Of a stretch of 64,000 nucleotides of DNA, positions 36,501 through 43,368 are shown in pieces (the first letter of the stretch is position 1; each line of letters starts with the position of its first letter). This stretch comes from Flavobacterium sp. IMCC34852. Lineage in GTDB: Bacteria > Bacteroidota > Bacteroidia > Flavobacteriales > Flavobacteriaceae. The DNA lies in the NCBI RefSeq assembly GCF_030643905.1, contig NZ_CP121446.1, positions 2,834,001-2,898,000 on the forward strand. The letters run 5' to 3'. The notes under the pieces are model-generated. The model was not told where the DNA came from. It saw only the letters and a list, made by a program, of their open reading frames with translations, and searched no databases. Made by a program: the position numbers and the translations under genes.

Positions 36501-39500
36501 ATTTACTGCCGCTTGGTCTGCATAGGCACAAGCACTTGTTGAGCTTGCTGTTGGTGCATTTACTTGTACAGCCGGAGCTGGTGTGATTGTAAACGTTCTT
36601 GTTACTGTTGATGTCTCATAACACTTATCAGTTACAGTATAAGTTACTGTGGTTGTTCCGCCACAAGCACTCGGTGCGCTTACTTGTCCATAGCTTCCGC
36701 TTGGAGCACAGCCACCACTTACTGTAAATCCACCTAACCAACTTGCAAACGCTGCATTTACTGCCGCTTGGTCTGCATAAGCACAAGCACTTGTTGAGCT
36801 TGCTGTTGGTGCATTTACTTGTACAGCCGGAGCTGGTGTGATTGTAAACGTTCTTGTTACTGTTGATGTCTCATAACACTTATCAGTTACAGTATAAGTT
36901 ACTGTGGTTGTTCCGCCACAAGCACTCGGTGCGCTTACTTGTCCATAGCTTCCGCTTGGAGCACAGCCACCACTTACTGTAAATCCACCTAACCAACTTG
37001 CAAACGCTGCATTTACTGCCGCTTGGTCTGCATAAGCACAAGCACTTGTTGAGCTTGCTGTTGGTGCATTTACTTGTACAGCCGGAGCTGGTGTGATTGT
37101 AAACGTTCTTGTTACTGTTGATGTCTCATAACACTTATCAGTTACAGTATAAGTTACTGTAGTTGTTCCGCCACAAGCACTCGGTGCGCTTACTTGTCCA
37201 TAGCTTCCGCTTGGAGCACAGCCACCACTTACTGTAAATCCACCTAACCAACTTGCAAACGCTGCATTTACTGCCGCTTGGTCTGCATAGGCACAAGCAC
37301 TTGTTGAGCTTGCTGTTGGTGCATTTACTTGTACAGCCGGAGCTGGTGTGATTGTAAACGTTCTTGTTACTGTTGATGTCTCATAACACTTATCAGTTAC
37401 AGTATAAGTTACTGTAGTTGTTCCGCCACAAGCACTCGGTGCGCTTACTTGTCCATAGCTTCCGCTTGGAGCACAGCCACCACTTACTGTAAATCCACCT
37501 AACCAACTTGCAAACGCTGCATTTACTGCCGCTTGGTCTGCATAGGCACAAGCACTTGTTGAGCTTGCTGTTGGTGCATTTACTTGTACAGCCGGAGCTG
37601 GTGTGATTGTAAACGTTCTTGTTACTGTTGATGTCTCATAACACTTATCAGTTACAGTATAAGTTACTGTAGTTGTTCCGCCACAAGCACTCGGTGCGCT
37701 TACTTGTCCATAGCTTCCGCTTGGAGCACAGCCACCACTTACTGTAAAGCCTCCTAACCAACTTGCAAACGCTGCATTTACTGCCGCTTGGTCTGCATAG
37801 GCACAAGCACTTGTTGAGCTTGCTGTTGGTGCATTTACTTGTACAGCCGGAGCTGGTGTGATTGTAAACGTTCTTGTTACTGTTGATGTCTCATAACACT
37901 TATCAGTTACAGTATAAGTTACTGTAGTTGTTCCGCCACAAGCACTCGGTGCGCTTACTTGTCCATAGCTTCCGCTTGGAGCACAGCCACCACTTACTGT
38001 AAATCCACCTAACCAACTTGCAAACGCTGCATTTACTGCCGCTTGGTCTGCATAGGCACAAGCACTTGTTGAGCTTGCTGTTGGTGCATTTACTTGTACA
38101 GCCGGAGCTGGTGTGATTGTAAACGTTCTTGTTACTGTTGATGTCTCATAACACTTATCAGTTACAGTATAAGTTACTGTAGTTGTTCCGCCACAAGCAC
38201 TCGGTGCGCTTACTTGTCCATAGCTTCCGCTTGGAGCACAGCCACCACTTACTGTAAAGCCTCCTAACCAACTTGCAAACGCTGCATTTACTGCCGCTTG
38301 GTCTGCATAAGCACAAGCACTTGTTGAGCTTGCTGTTGGTGCATTTACTTGTACAGCCGGAGCTGGTGTGATTGTAAACGTTCTTGTTACTGTTGATGTC
38401 TCATAACACTTATCAGTTACAGTATAAGTTACTGTGGTTGTTCCGCCACAAGCACTCGGTGCGCTTACTTGTCCATAGCTTCCGCTTGGAGCACAGCCAC
38501 CACTTACTGTAAAGCCTCCTAACCAACTTGCAAACGCTGCATTTACTGCCGCTTGGTCTGCATAGGCACAAGCACTTGTTGAGCTGCTATCAGGAGATGT
38601 AACAGTAACCGCTGGTGCAGCTGTAATAGTGAAAGTAGCAGAGCATGAAGCTTGCTTTCCACAATCATCTGAGGCACTAAAATTAACCGTTACACTTCCC
38701 CCTGCACACAAATTTGGAGCAGAAAGATTTTGTAAACCCGAAGTAACTAAAGTACCATTTCCGCCAGAAGCTGTGAATCCTGCTAACCAGTTGTTGAATG
38801 CAGTAACTACTGCTGCTTGGTCTGCATAAGCACAAGCACTTGTTGAGCTGTTTTGCGGACAATTGATAACAATTGGAATTACAGGAATTACAGTAACTGT
38901 TACAGGTTTAATGTCTGCACAATTTGCTGAAGTAGTTACTTTAATATAATATGTTCCTGATGCTGATATAGCACTAGGGTTATTTAATGGTATAGTTGCT
39001 TCCGCATTTGTCCAATAAGACAAAGTTCCTCCTTGAAGATCACTACCTGATGTTACAGCAGGCAATGTTAAATCAACAGTTAGTGGAGCACAAACAGGTG
39101 CCGGATTATTAGTCACTAATGTTGGGTTAGGATTAACCGTTAAAGTTCCAGAACCCGAACCTGAACAAGTTCCATTTGATACTGACACAGAATAGCTACC
39201 AGCCACGGTTGCATTAAAACTTGCAACGTTACCCGGATTATTGGCTCCTAAAGGAACAGTCCATGTATAAGTGTAGGTTCCTGATGGGCTTGGTGTTGCG
39301 GTAATGGTTACCGCAGGATCATTAGCACATTTTGAAGGTGAATTTACCGTAACTGTTGGAGAGTCTATGATTGTTACCAAAGTTGGCCTTCCAATCTCAA
39401 TTTGACATTCTGACAAAGTATTGGTTGCAATAACATAATAACTTCCCGCGGGTAAGTTAGACCATGTTATAGTTCCACCATTGCCTAATTGGGCAACCTG

Positions 39501-40538
39501 AACATTAGCATCATTTGAATTATTAACTAACTGGTAACTTACCAAAGTTTCAGAACTTGCCATTGTAATTGTTCCGCTATTCGGAACTGAACTACAGAAC
39601 GAACTACCAACTAATGTTTTTGGTTCTGGGACTGAGCCAAATCTACCTCTCGCTAAGTCTTCTAATGAAGCTGTAAGCGATTGTGACTGTCTTGTTTCTG
39701 CTAAGAAAGTACCTAAACAAACACTCAAATTAAAGTTTATACTACTTAAATCAATAAATCCCTCAAAGAAAGAGGAATCAGGATAGGTTCCTGGATCGCC
39801 AAATTTAGGCACATAATTCCATGATGGCGGTGAGTTTACCGTTCCCACATTTACCCTTGCATCCAAACCAGATGTTGGTAATGGGATTGGTGTTGGATCT
39901 AAAGCACCATTGGTCCATCTGTAGGCATTAATATCTGCTACTGCACCACCGTTAACGAAGTGACTAATCATCAAGATATCCCCTTCAACATGCTGTCCGC
40001 TAAAGCCACCACTAGTGACTCCTAACTTTCCGACACTGTCTTGTAAAATCCAAAATCCTATAGCTGAGTCACCATTATTGGCTCTTCTATCAGCAAAGAA
40101 ATACAATTTGGATCCGTCAAAATAATAACCCACATTGGCCATGTTGTTTTTGTCATTGGCTCCGTTGGTAGTCCAAGCCCATTGATTAATCGGTTGGATA
40201 TCTTTGGAACCTAAAGTCCAAATGTCATCCGTACTGTCAATCGGGTCGGTAATTCTGGCTTTTATCCCTCCGGGAGAAGCCAATAATGTTCCCCAATCAC
40301 TCGGGTTACCGTCTAGGGTAATCTGAGCAGTTGAAATGTTAGAAAATAAAAAAAGTATAAGCAACATCAAAATGCTGATCATACCTTTGTTTTTAGTAGT
40401 ACTCTTTGTTGCCGAGTAACTACTATCTAAAGCATTGGCTTTAGAAAAATCTAACTTAAAACCATTTTCCCCTCGACTAACGACACAGTCTTCGCTACAG
40501 GGGAATTCCAAAAACTTTAAAAAAGTAGTGTTTTTCAT
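30522..40538 (-). CDS. Giant T9SS-exported repeat protein (surface adhesin-like)
   Basis: A 3,338-residue protein. After a long leader the export signal is MISILMLLILFLFSNISTAQ (about 53-72). Residues 73-320 begin with DGNPSDW and resemble a CBM9-like binding domain. Ig-like segments follow to about 550, then one diverged repeat, 26 copies of an 85-residue unit (643-2853) with four Cys each, and two diverged repeats. The last 85 residues are a T9SS type A sorting domain (IYPNPYTDNFNV through GVYNVVVTQGEEVRTLKVIKR). It is probably displayed at the cell surface. The size recalls SprB-like gliding adhesins, but the repeat differs. No family name is certain for the unit. Confidence 0.9.
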   Translation of the reverse strand: MKNTTFLKFLEFPCSEDCVVSRGENGFKLDFSKANALDSSYSATKSTTKNKGMISILMLLILFLFSNISTAQITLDGNPSDWGTLLASPGGIKARITDPIDSTDDIWTLGSKDIQPINQWAWTTNGANDKNNMANVGYYFDGSKLYFFADRRANNGDSAIGFWILQDSVGKLGVTSGGFSGQHVEGDILMISHFVNGGAVADINAYRWTNGALDPTPIPLPTSGLDARVNVGTVNSPPSWNYVPKFGDPGTYPDSSFFEGFIDLSSINFNLSVCLGTFLAETRQSQSLTASLEDLARGRFGSVPEPKTLVGSSFCSSVPNSGTITMASSETLVSYQLVNNSNDANVQVAQLGNGGTITWSNLPAGSYYVIATNTLSECQIEIGRPTLVTIIDSPTVTVNSPSKCANDPAVTITATPSPSGTYTYTWTVPLGANNPGNVASFNATVAGSYSVSVSNGTCSGSGSGTLTVNPNPTLVTNNPAPVCAPLTVDLTLPAVTSGSDLQGGTLSYWTNAEATIPLNNPSAISASGTYYIKVTTSANCADIKPVTVTVIPVIPIVINCPQNSSTSACAYADQAAVVTAFNNWLAGFTASGGNGTLVTSGLQNLSAPNLCAGGSVTVNFSASDDCGKQASCSATFTITAAPAVTVTSPDSSSTSACAYADQAAVNAAFASWLGGFTVSGGCAPSGSYGQVSAPSACGGTTTVTYTVTDKCYETSTVTRTFTITPAPAVQVNAPTASSTSACAYADQAAVNAAFASWLGGFTVSGGCAPSGSYGQVSAPSACGGTTTVTYTVTDKCYETSTVTRTFTITPAPAVQVNAPTASSTSACAYADQAAVNAAFASWLGGFTVSGGCAPSGSYGQVSAPSACGGTTTVTYTVTDKCYETSTVTRTFTITPAPAVQVNAPTASSTSACAYADQAAVNAAFASWLGGFTVSGGCAPSGSYGQVSAPSACGGTTTVTYTVTDKCYETSTVTRTFTITPAPAVQVNAPTASSTSACAYADQAAVNAAFASWLGGFTVSGGCAPSGSYGQVSAPSACGGTTTVTYTVTDKCYETSTVTRTFTITPAPAVQVNAPTASSTSACAYADQAAVNAAFASWLGGFTVSGGCAPSGSYGQVSAPSACGGTTTVTYTVTDKCYETSTVTRTFTITPAPAVQVNAPTASSTSACAYADQAAVNAAFASWLGGFTVSGGCAPSGSYGQVSAPSACGGTTTVTYTVTDKCYETSTVTRTFTITPAPAVQVNAPTASSTSACAYADQAAVNAAFASWLGGFTVSGGCAPSGSYGQVSAPSACGGTTTVTYTVTDKCYETSTVTRTFTITPAPAVQVNAPTASSTSACAYADQAAVNAAFASWLGGFTVSGGCAPSGSYGQVSAPSACGGTTTVTYTVTDKCYETSTVTRTFTITPAPAVQVNAPTASSTSACAYADQAAVNAAFASWLGGFTVSGGCAPSGSYGQVSAPSACGGTTTVTYTVTDKCYETSTVTRTFTITPAPAVQVNAPTASSTSACAYADQAAVNAAFASWLGGFTVSGGCAPSGSYGQVSAPSACGGTTTVTYTVTDKCYETSTVTRTFTITPAPAVQVNAPTASSTSACAYADQAAVNAAFASWLGGFTVSGGCAPSGSYGQVSAPSACGGTTTVTYTVTDKCYETSTVTRTFTITPAPAVQVNAPTASSTSACAYADQAAVNAAFASWLGGFTVSGGCAPSGSYGQVSAPSACGGTTTVTYTVTDKCYETSTVTRTFTITPAPAVQVNAPTASSTSACAYADQAAVNAAFASWLGGFTVSGGCAPSGSYGQVSAPSACGGTTTVTYTVTDKCYETSTVTRTFTITPAPAVQVNAPTASSTSACAYADQAAVNAAFASWLGGFTVSGGCAPSGSYGQVSAPSACGGTTTVTYTVTDKCYETSTVTRTFTITPAPAVQVNAPTASSTSACAYADQAAVNAAFASWLGGFTVSGGCAPSGSYGQVSAPSACGGTTTVTYTVTDKCYETSTVTRTFTITPAPAVQVNAPTASSTSACAYADQAAVNAAFASWLGGFTVSGGCAPSGSYGQVSAPSACGGTTTVTYTVTDKCYETSTVTRTFTITPAPAVQVNAPTASSTSACAYADQAAVNAAFASWLGGFTVSGGCAPSGSYGQVSAPSACGGTTTVTYTVTDKCYETSTVTRTFTITPAPAVQVNAPTASSTSACAYADQAAVNAAFASWLGGFTVSGGCAPSGSYGQVSAPSACGGTTTVTYTVTDKCYETSTVTRTFTITPAPAVQVNAPTASSTSACAYADQAAVNAAFASWLGGFTVSGGCAPSGSYGQVSAPSACGGTTTVTYTVTDKCYETSTVTRTFTITPAPAVQVNAPTASSTSACAYADQAAVNAAFASWLGGFTVSGGCAPSGSYGQVSAPSACGGTTTVTYTVTDKCYETSTVTRTFTITPAPAVQVNAPTASSTSACAYADQAAVNAAFASWLGGFTVSGGCAPSGSYGQVSAPSACGGTTTVTYTVTDKCYETSTVTRTFTITPAPAVQVNAPTASSTSACAYADQAAVNAAFASWLGGFTVSGGCAPSGSYGQVSAPSACGGTTTVTYTVTDKCYETSTVTRTFTITPAPAVQVNAPTASSTSACAYADQAAVNAAFASWLGGFTVSGGCAPSGSYGQVSAPSACGGTTTVTYTVTDKCYETSTVTRTFTITPAPAVQVNAPTASSTSACAYADQAAVNAAFASWLGGFTVSGGCAPSGSYGQVSAPSACGGTTTVTYTVTDKCYETSTVTRTFTITPAPAVQVNAPTASSTSACAYADQAAVNAAFASWLGGFTVSGGCAPSGSYGQVSAPSACGGTTTVTYTVTDKCYETSTVTRTFTITPAPALVLNSPDSTVINSCDYADQAAVDAAFATWLSQFTVTGGCAPVGDYGQPVAPPLCSGGTTTVTYVVNDLCTEADVTESFTVVPATKLEISCPADRVVECGDDAAALFIQWRDSFGYTGGCANATVTDLSQFQMPAPGEPLIITFTVTDNCQSVSCTARFYINECAYCTYTQGYYGNPKGAACTPEGTTTNARAIMINALTIEEGEFDFGSIATGNYFKLTLADVTSNNIFRMLPGGGTPRSLIGYSTYSVASTWSDNDPLNASGSQRGKINNNLLSQTMTLFFNTRLNSQIGDFGLTNTFVTADTEVCGSSEPMLGTEQLFTIPQPVIDYLDANGGATVSNLFVLANRALGGENIGNVTASQVNAAVDAINRGFDGCRVFVGTTMSYETVETAIRQDSSATTTKDVMNVKIYPNPYTDNFNVSLLTTNDSKVLIAVYDMVGRLIETHDVNPRESSDLRIGDRYPSGVYNVVVTQGEEVRTLKVIKR
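31981..38610 (-). repeat. Coding tandem array, 26 units of 255 bp
   Basis: Successive unit boundaries (GCCGGAGCTG on the plus strand) fall at exact 255-base steps from 31981 to 38356. The first-translated unit occupies 38356-38610. All units encode the same residues apart from the edge of that first-translated unit. Differences sit at four groups of third codon positions. Diverged relatives flank the array at about 38611-38870 and 31440-31980. Confidence 0.95.
33766..38585. repeat. Higher-order duplication inside the array (nine units, 2,550-bp offset)
   Basis: Units starting 33766-35806 (nine units) carry the same sequence of silent variants as the nine starting 36316-38356. One intervening unit (36061) belongs to neither block. 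The identity runs about 2,270 bases, from 33766-36035 to 36316-38585. Confidence 0.8.
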
Positions 40539-40869
40539 AATGTTAAGTATTTTTTTAATACCACATCATGAATAGATTAAAGTTTAAACTTTCTTTGGAA
40601 GAAAAATTAAAGATCAAAAAATAATCATTAATTCCTCGAGAAAAAAATCAGTGTAGATTTCAATTGGGACTATAAAATTAGACAGAATTGTAAATAAATG
40701 TTAAAAAAGGTGTAAGTTTTCTACGAACATTTGCTTTTAATCGACCAAATGCACAAATGAGTGCAAAAATTGAAATCGATTTAACATAAATTTTATAAAG
40801 CTTCAACCCCAAACTCTATAAATCATTGATATATCATTTGAATTTAACATTATCAGTATACCAGCTAAT
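40539..40869. other. 331-base gap upstream of the giant gene
   Basis: No gene fits here on either strand. It is AT-rich and presumably holds the promoter of the giant gene, but I see no TAnnTTTG box on the minus strand. Two palindromes are visible: AAAGTTTAAACTTT at 40579-40592, about 40 bases before the ATG, and TGATATATCA at 40827-40836. A short stem TGCAC/GTGCA lies at 40750-40765. Confidence 0.5.
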
Positions 40870-41988
40870 TTAGAGTGACAACCTGTAGGTTCTTCTTCTT
40901 CTGAAAGTAACCGGGTCAAAATGCTTCCACATATTGTGGATGGCATGATTATCTTCGAGTTCCGGAGTTCGAACACATTGAAGAATTCCTTTCTGTTTGA
41001 AAGTATTGTAGTATTCATTGAAAATTATAGCTGTAACGCCTTTGCTTTGGTACTCAGGATCAATTCCGATTAAATAAAACAACACTTCTTTACTCTCTTT
41101 TTTGGCTTTGAGCAAATGATAAAAACCAAAAGGAAACAGTTTCCCATTGGCTTTTTGCAGTGCTCTTGAAAAACTCGGCATCACAATACTAAAAGCGACA
41201 ATATTATCCTGCTTATCTAAAACAAACTTTATATACTCCGGATTGATAAAACTGATGTATTTTTTCTTGAAGTATTCCTTTTGAACATCGGTTATAGCAA
41301 CAAAAGAAGACAAGTTAGCATAACTGGCATTGAACAAATCAAACATCTTGTCTACGTATGGCATAATGTCTTTATTGTTATTAAAATTAAGCGCTCTTAA
41401 GCCATAACGACTCTTAATGAGTTCATTAGCTTTTAGAAATAACTCGGGTTTAACATTAGAGAAAGGAAATTTATTCTCGAGGTATTCTTTTTCTTTTACA
41501 TACCCCAATTGTTCCAGATGCTCTTTATAATAGGGAAAATTGTACCACGTAATCATGGAACCGATTTCATCAAAACCTTCGGTTAAAACGCCGACTTTAT
41601 CCAAATTAGAAAAACCCATCGGTCCTTCGACATATTCTAAATTATGAGTTCTTCCTAATTCATAAACCTTTTCCAGCAAGGCTTTGGTCACTTCAATATC
41701 ATCAATTACATCCCACCAACCAAAACGCACTTTTTTCTTTTGTTGGTCATTGACTTCATTCCAATTGATGATAGCCGCAATTCTACCTACCACTTTATTG
41801 TCTTTGTAAGCCAAATAAAAATAAGCTTCTGCCGAAGTGAACGCAGGATTTTTAGTCTTATCAAAAGTTTCTAGTTCATCACTAATCAATGGCGGAACCC
41901 AATAAGGATGGTTTTTATATAGCGTAAAAGGAAACTTGACGTATTCTTGAATTAGCTTTTTAGTATTGGCTTCTATTACAGTAATCAT
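40870..41988 (-). CDS. GNAT-like acyltransferase family protein
   Basis: A 372-residue soluble protein built like a double GNAT (acyl-CoA N-acyltransferase) fold: an N-terminal part with AYKDNKVVGRIAAIINWNE and a C-terminal part with YLIGIDPEYQSKGVTAIIF, whose last stretch resembles the acetyl-CoA-binding turn. Similar proteins are often mislabelled GTP cyclohydrolase; no such active site is visible. Substrate is unknown. Its start overlaps the upstream gene's stop by one base, so the two are cotranscribed. Confidence 0.75.
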   Translation of the reverse strand: MITVIEANTKKLIQEYVKFPFTLYKNHPYWVPPLISDELETFDKTKNPAFTSAEAYFYLAYKDNKVVGRIAAIINWNEVNDQQKKKVRFGWWDVIDDIEVTKALLEKVYELGRTHNLEYVEGPMGFSNLDKVGVLTEGFDEIGSMITWYNFPYYKEHLEQLGYVKEKEYLENKFPFSNVKPELFLKANELIKSRYGLRALNFNNNKDIMPYVDKMFDLFNASYANLSSFVAITDVQKEYFKKKYISFINPEYIKFVLDKQDNIVAFSIVMPSFSRALQKANGKLFPFGFYHLLKAKKESKEVLFYLIGIDPEYQSKGVTAIIFNEYYNTFKQKGILQCVRTPELEDNHAIHNMWKHFDPVTFRRRRTYRLSL

Positions 41989-42965
41989 TATGGTTTAGTA
42001 TTTTCTAATTCTACTTCGTCTTTGCGTTTTTTACCTTTGTCTTTTTTAGATTTTTTATCTTTCATCTTCTTATCCTCTTTCTCGCTTTTGATACGTTTGT
42101 AATTGGTTTCATAATTACTGTCGAAACGCCATGACATTCCGAAACCGCCATGCATGATAGCCGGAGTATCTTTTATGTTTTTGGCCAAATAAGCATCTAA
42201 TTGGATATTCTCTCTTATCAAATAAGCTGCCCCCAATCGCCCAAGCACATCGGCATAAAAGTCACTTTTATAAGACTGAACTTCTAAAAATCCGGACCAA
42301 CGCATATTGAATCCTCTGGTCATCGTGGTAATCCATCCTAATGTTGGATAGTCGGTCATGTATTTGTCGGCGATGATGTTATTCACCCAAACCCATTTGC
42401 TCCCAAAATGATTCTGAGTAATCACCATCAATTTCGGACTAATCACCGGATCGCTTTCAAAAGTAAATGGATTATTACCCAAATTCAAATTAAAACCGCC
42501 ATAAACAGCCACGGCCGGAATAAATTGTTTCCAACTGAACTTATGATTGGCTTTCCAACTGTACACATTTGGTTTGTCATCTTTCAACTGAACAAACGGA
42601 TCATAAACCAAATATTTGGCGCCCAAGGTAAACTGCTTAAATCCGCCACGAGTATCTTCAACTAAAGGTGCTGTATACCAATCATATTGGTATTGGGTCT
42701 CTAAATTAAATTCAAACTGATCAAAAAAAGCACCATATCGCACACTTAATTCTGTCCCGAAACCATTGGCTTCGTAACGAGATATATCGTGTTTTTCCTG
42801 AATGCCGAACAAACCGCCTTCAGCTTGAATTACAGTTTTTCCAACAGAGAAAGCCGACATTGATTTTCCGGGACGATTTGAATTAATGATATCGGTATAT
42901 TGGGCGTATTGTTTAGTTGAAATCAACAAAAAACCAACAATTAAAAGTGATTTTATCCTTAGCAT
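41988..42965 (-). CDS. Outer-membrane beta-barrel protein (phenol-MetA-type transporter family)
   Basis: A 325-residue protein with signal peptide (MLRIKSLLIVGFLL, ending KQYAQ). Alternating strands with aromatic ends (FGTELSVRYGAFFDQFEF, QFTLGAKYLVYD, LMVITQNHFGSKWVWVN) suggest an outer-membrane barrel of the kind annotated as MetA-pathway of phenol degradation. The last 40 residues are very Lys-rich (KKMKDKKSKKDKGKKRKDE) and probably disordered. I chose ATG 42965 because the longer frame to 43010 places residues before the signal peptide and overlaps a -7 box. No phenol-degradation genes are near, so the name is by family only. Confidence 0.75.
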   Translation of the reverse strand: MLRIKSLLIVGFLLISTKQYAQYTDIINSNRPGKSMSAFSVGKTVIQAEGGLFGIQEKHDISRYEANGFGTELSVRYGAFFDQFEFNLETQYQYDWYTAPLVEDTRGGFKQFTLGAKYLVYDPFVQLKDDKPNVYSWKANHKFSWKQFIPAVAVYGGFNLNLGNNPFTFESDPVISPKLMVITQNHFGSKWVWVNNIIADKYMTDYPTLGWITTMTRGFNMRWSGFLEVQSYKSDFYADVLGRLGAAYLIRENIQLDAYLAKNIKDTPAIMHGGFGMSWRFDSNYETNYKRIKSEKEDKKMKDKKSKKDKGKKRKDEVELENTKP

Positions 42966-42996
42966 AACAGTATAGATTTGTAGATATATAGTCTTC

Positions 42997-43004
42997 CAAA
43001 AGTA
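42997..43004 (-). promoter_or_regulatory. -7 promoter element for the barrel protein gene
   Basis: The minus strand reads TACTTTTG, a full TAnnTTTG match. It favours the ATG at 42965. Confidence 0.35.
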
Positions 43005-43060
43005 ATACAATTTATCATTTATTTAAGAGGTTAAAGCGAATTTTACATTGTGGAATTTAG

Positions 43061-43068
43061 TATTTTTG
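43061..43068 (+). promoter_or_regulatory. -7 promoter element for the DUF4834 gene
   Basis: TATTTTTG matches TAnnTTTG, 20 bases before the ATG at 43089. No clear -33 element was seen. Confidence 0.4.
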
Positions 43069-43088
43069 ACAAAAATTTTATTCCCATT

Positions 43089-43340
43089 ATGGAAACTGCA
43101 TCTATGCCCGGCTTTATCAGAACTATATTATGGATAATAGCCATTTATTACATCGTTAAATTTTTAGCCCGATTGTTTTTACCGGTTGTAGCCAAAAAAG
43201 TGGTCGAAAAAGCTGCCCAACAATTCCAACAACAGCAGCAGCAATACCAACAGCAACAACAAGCTCAAAACCCTAAAACAGAAAAGCCAAAAGAGAAAAA
43301 AATCGTAGGTGATTATATTGATTTCGAAGAAATTAAGTAA
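43089..43340 (+). CDS. DUF4834 family small membrane protein
   Basis: An 83-residue protein with one transmembrane helix (about 7-30, including ILWIIAIYYIVKFLARLF), a Gln-rich stretch (QQQQQQYQQQQQ) and a charged end with GDYIDFEEIK. This matches the small DUF4834 family of Bacteroidota; the function is unknown. The frame can be extended to a GTG at 43050, but the promoter box at 43061 makes ATG 43089 more likely. YfhO follows after 28 bases. Confidence 0.8.
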   Translation: METASMPGFIRTILWIIAIYYIVKFLARLFLPVVAKKVVEKAAQQFQQQQQQYQQQQQAQNPKTEKPKEKKIVGDYIDFEEIK

Positions 43341-43368
43341 TTTCCCCTTGACAACCTAAACCAAAAAC

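Noticed and set aside
31981..38610. CRISPR-like regular repeats
   Set aside because: The 255-base units are contiguous without spacers and lie in one open frame of a secreted protein.
38629..38829. Plus-strand ORF inside the giant gene
   Set aside because: It is antisense to coding repeats with clear protein conservation and is a composition shadow.
40870..41988. GTP cyclohydrolase label
   Set aside because: No zinc or GTP-binding motifs of GTP cyclohydrolase are visible; the fold pattern is GNAT-like.
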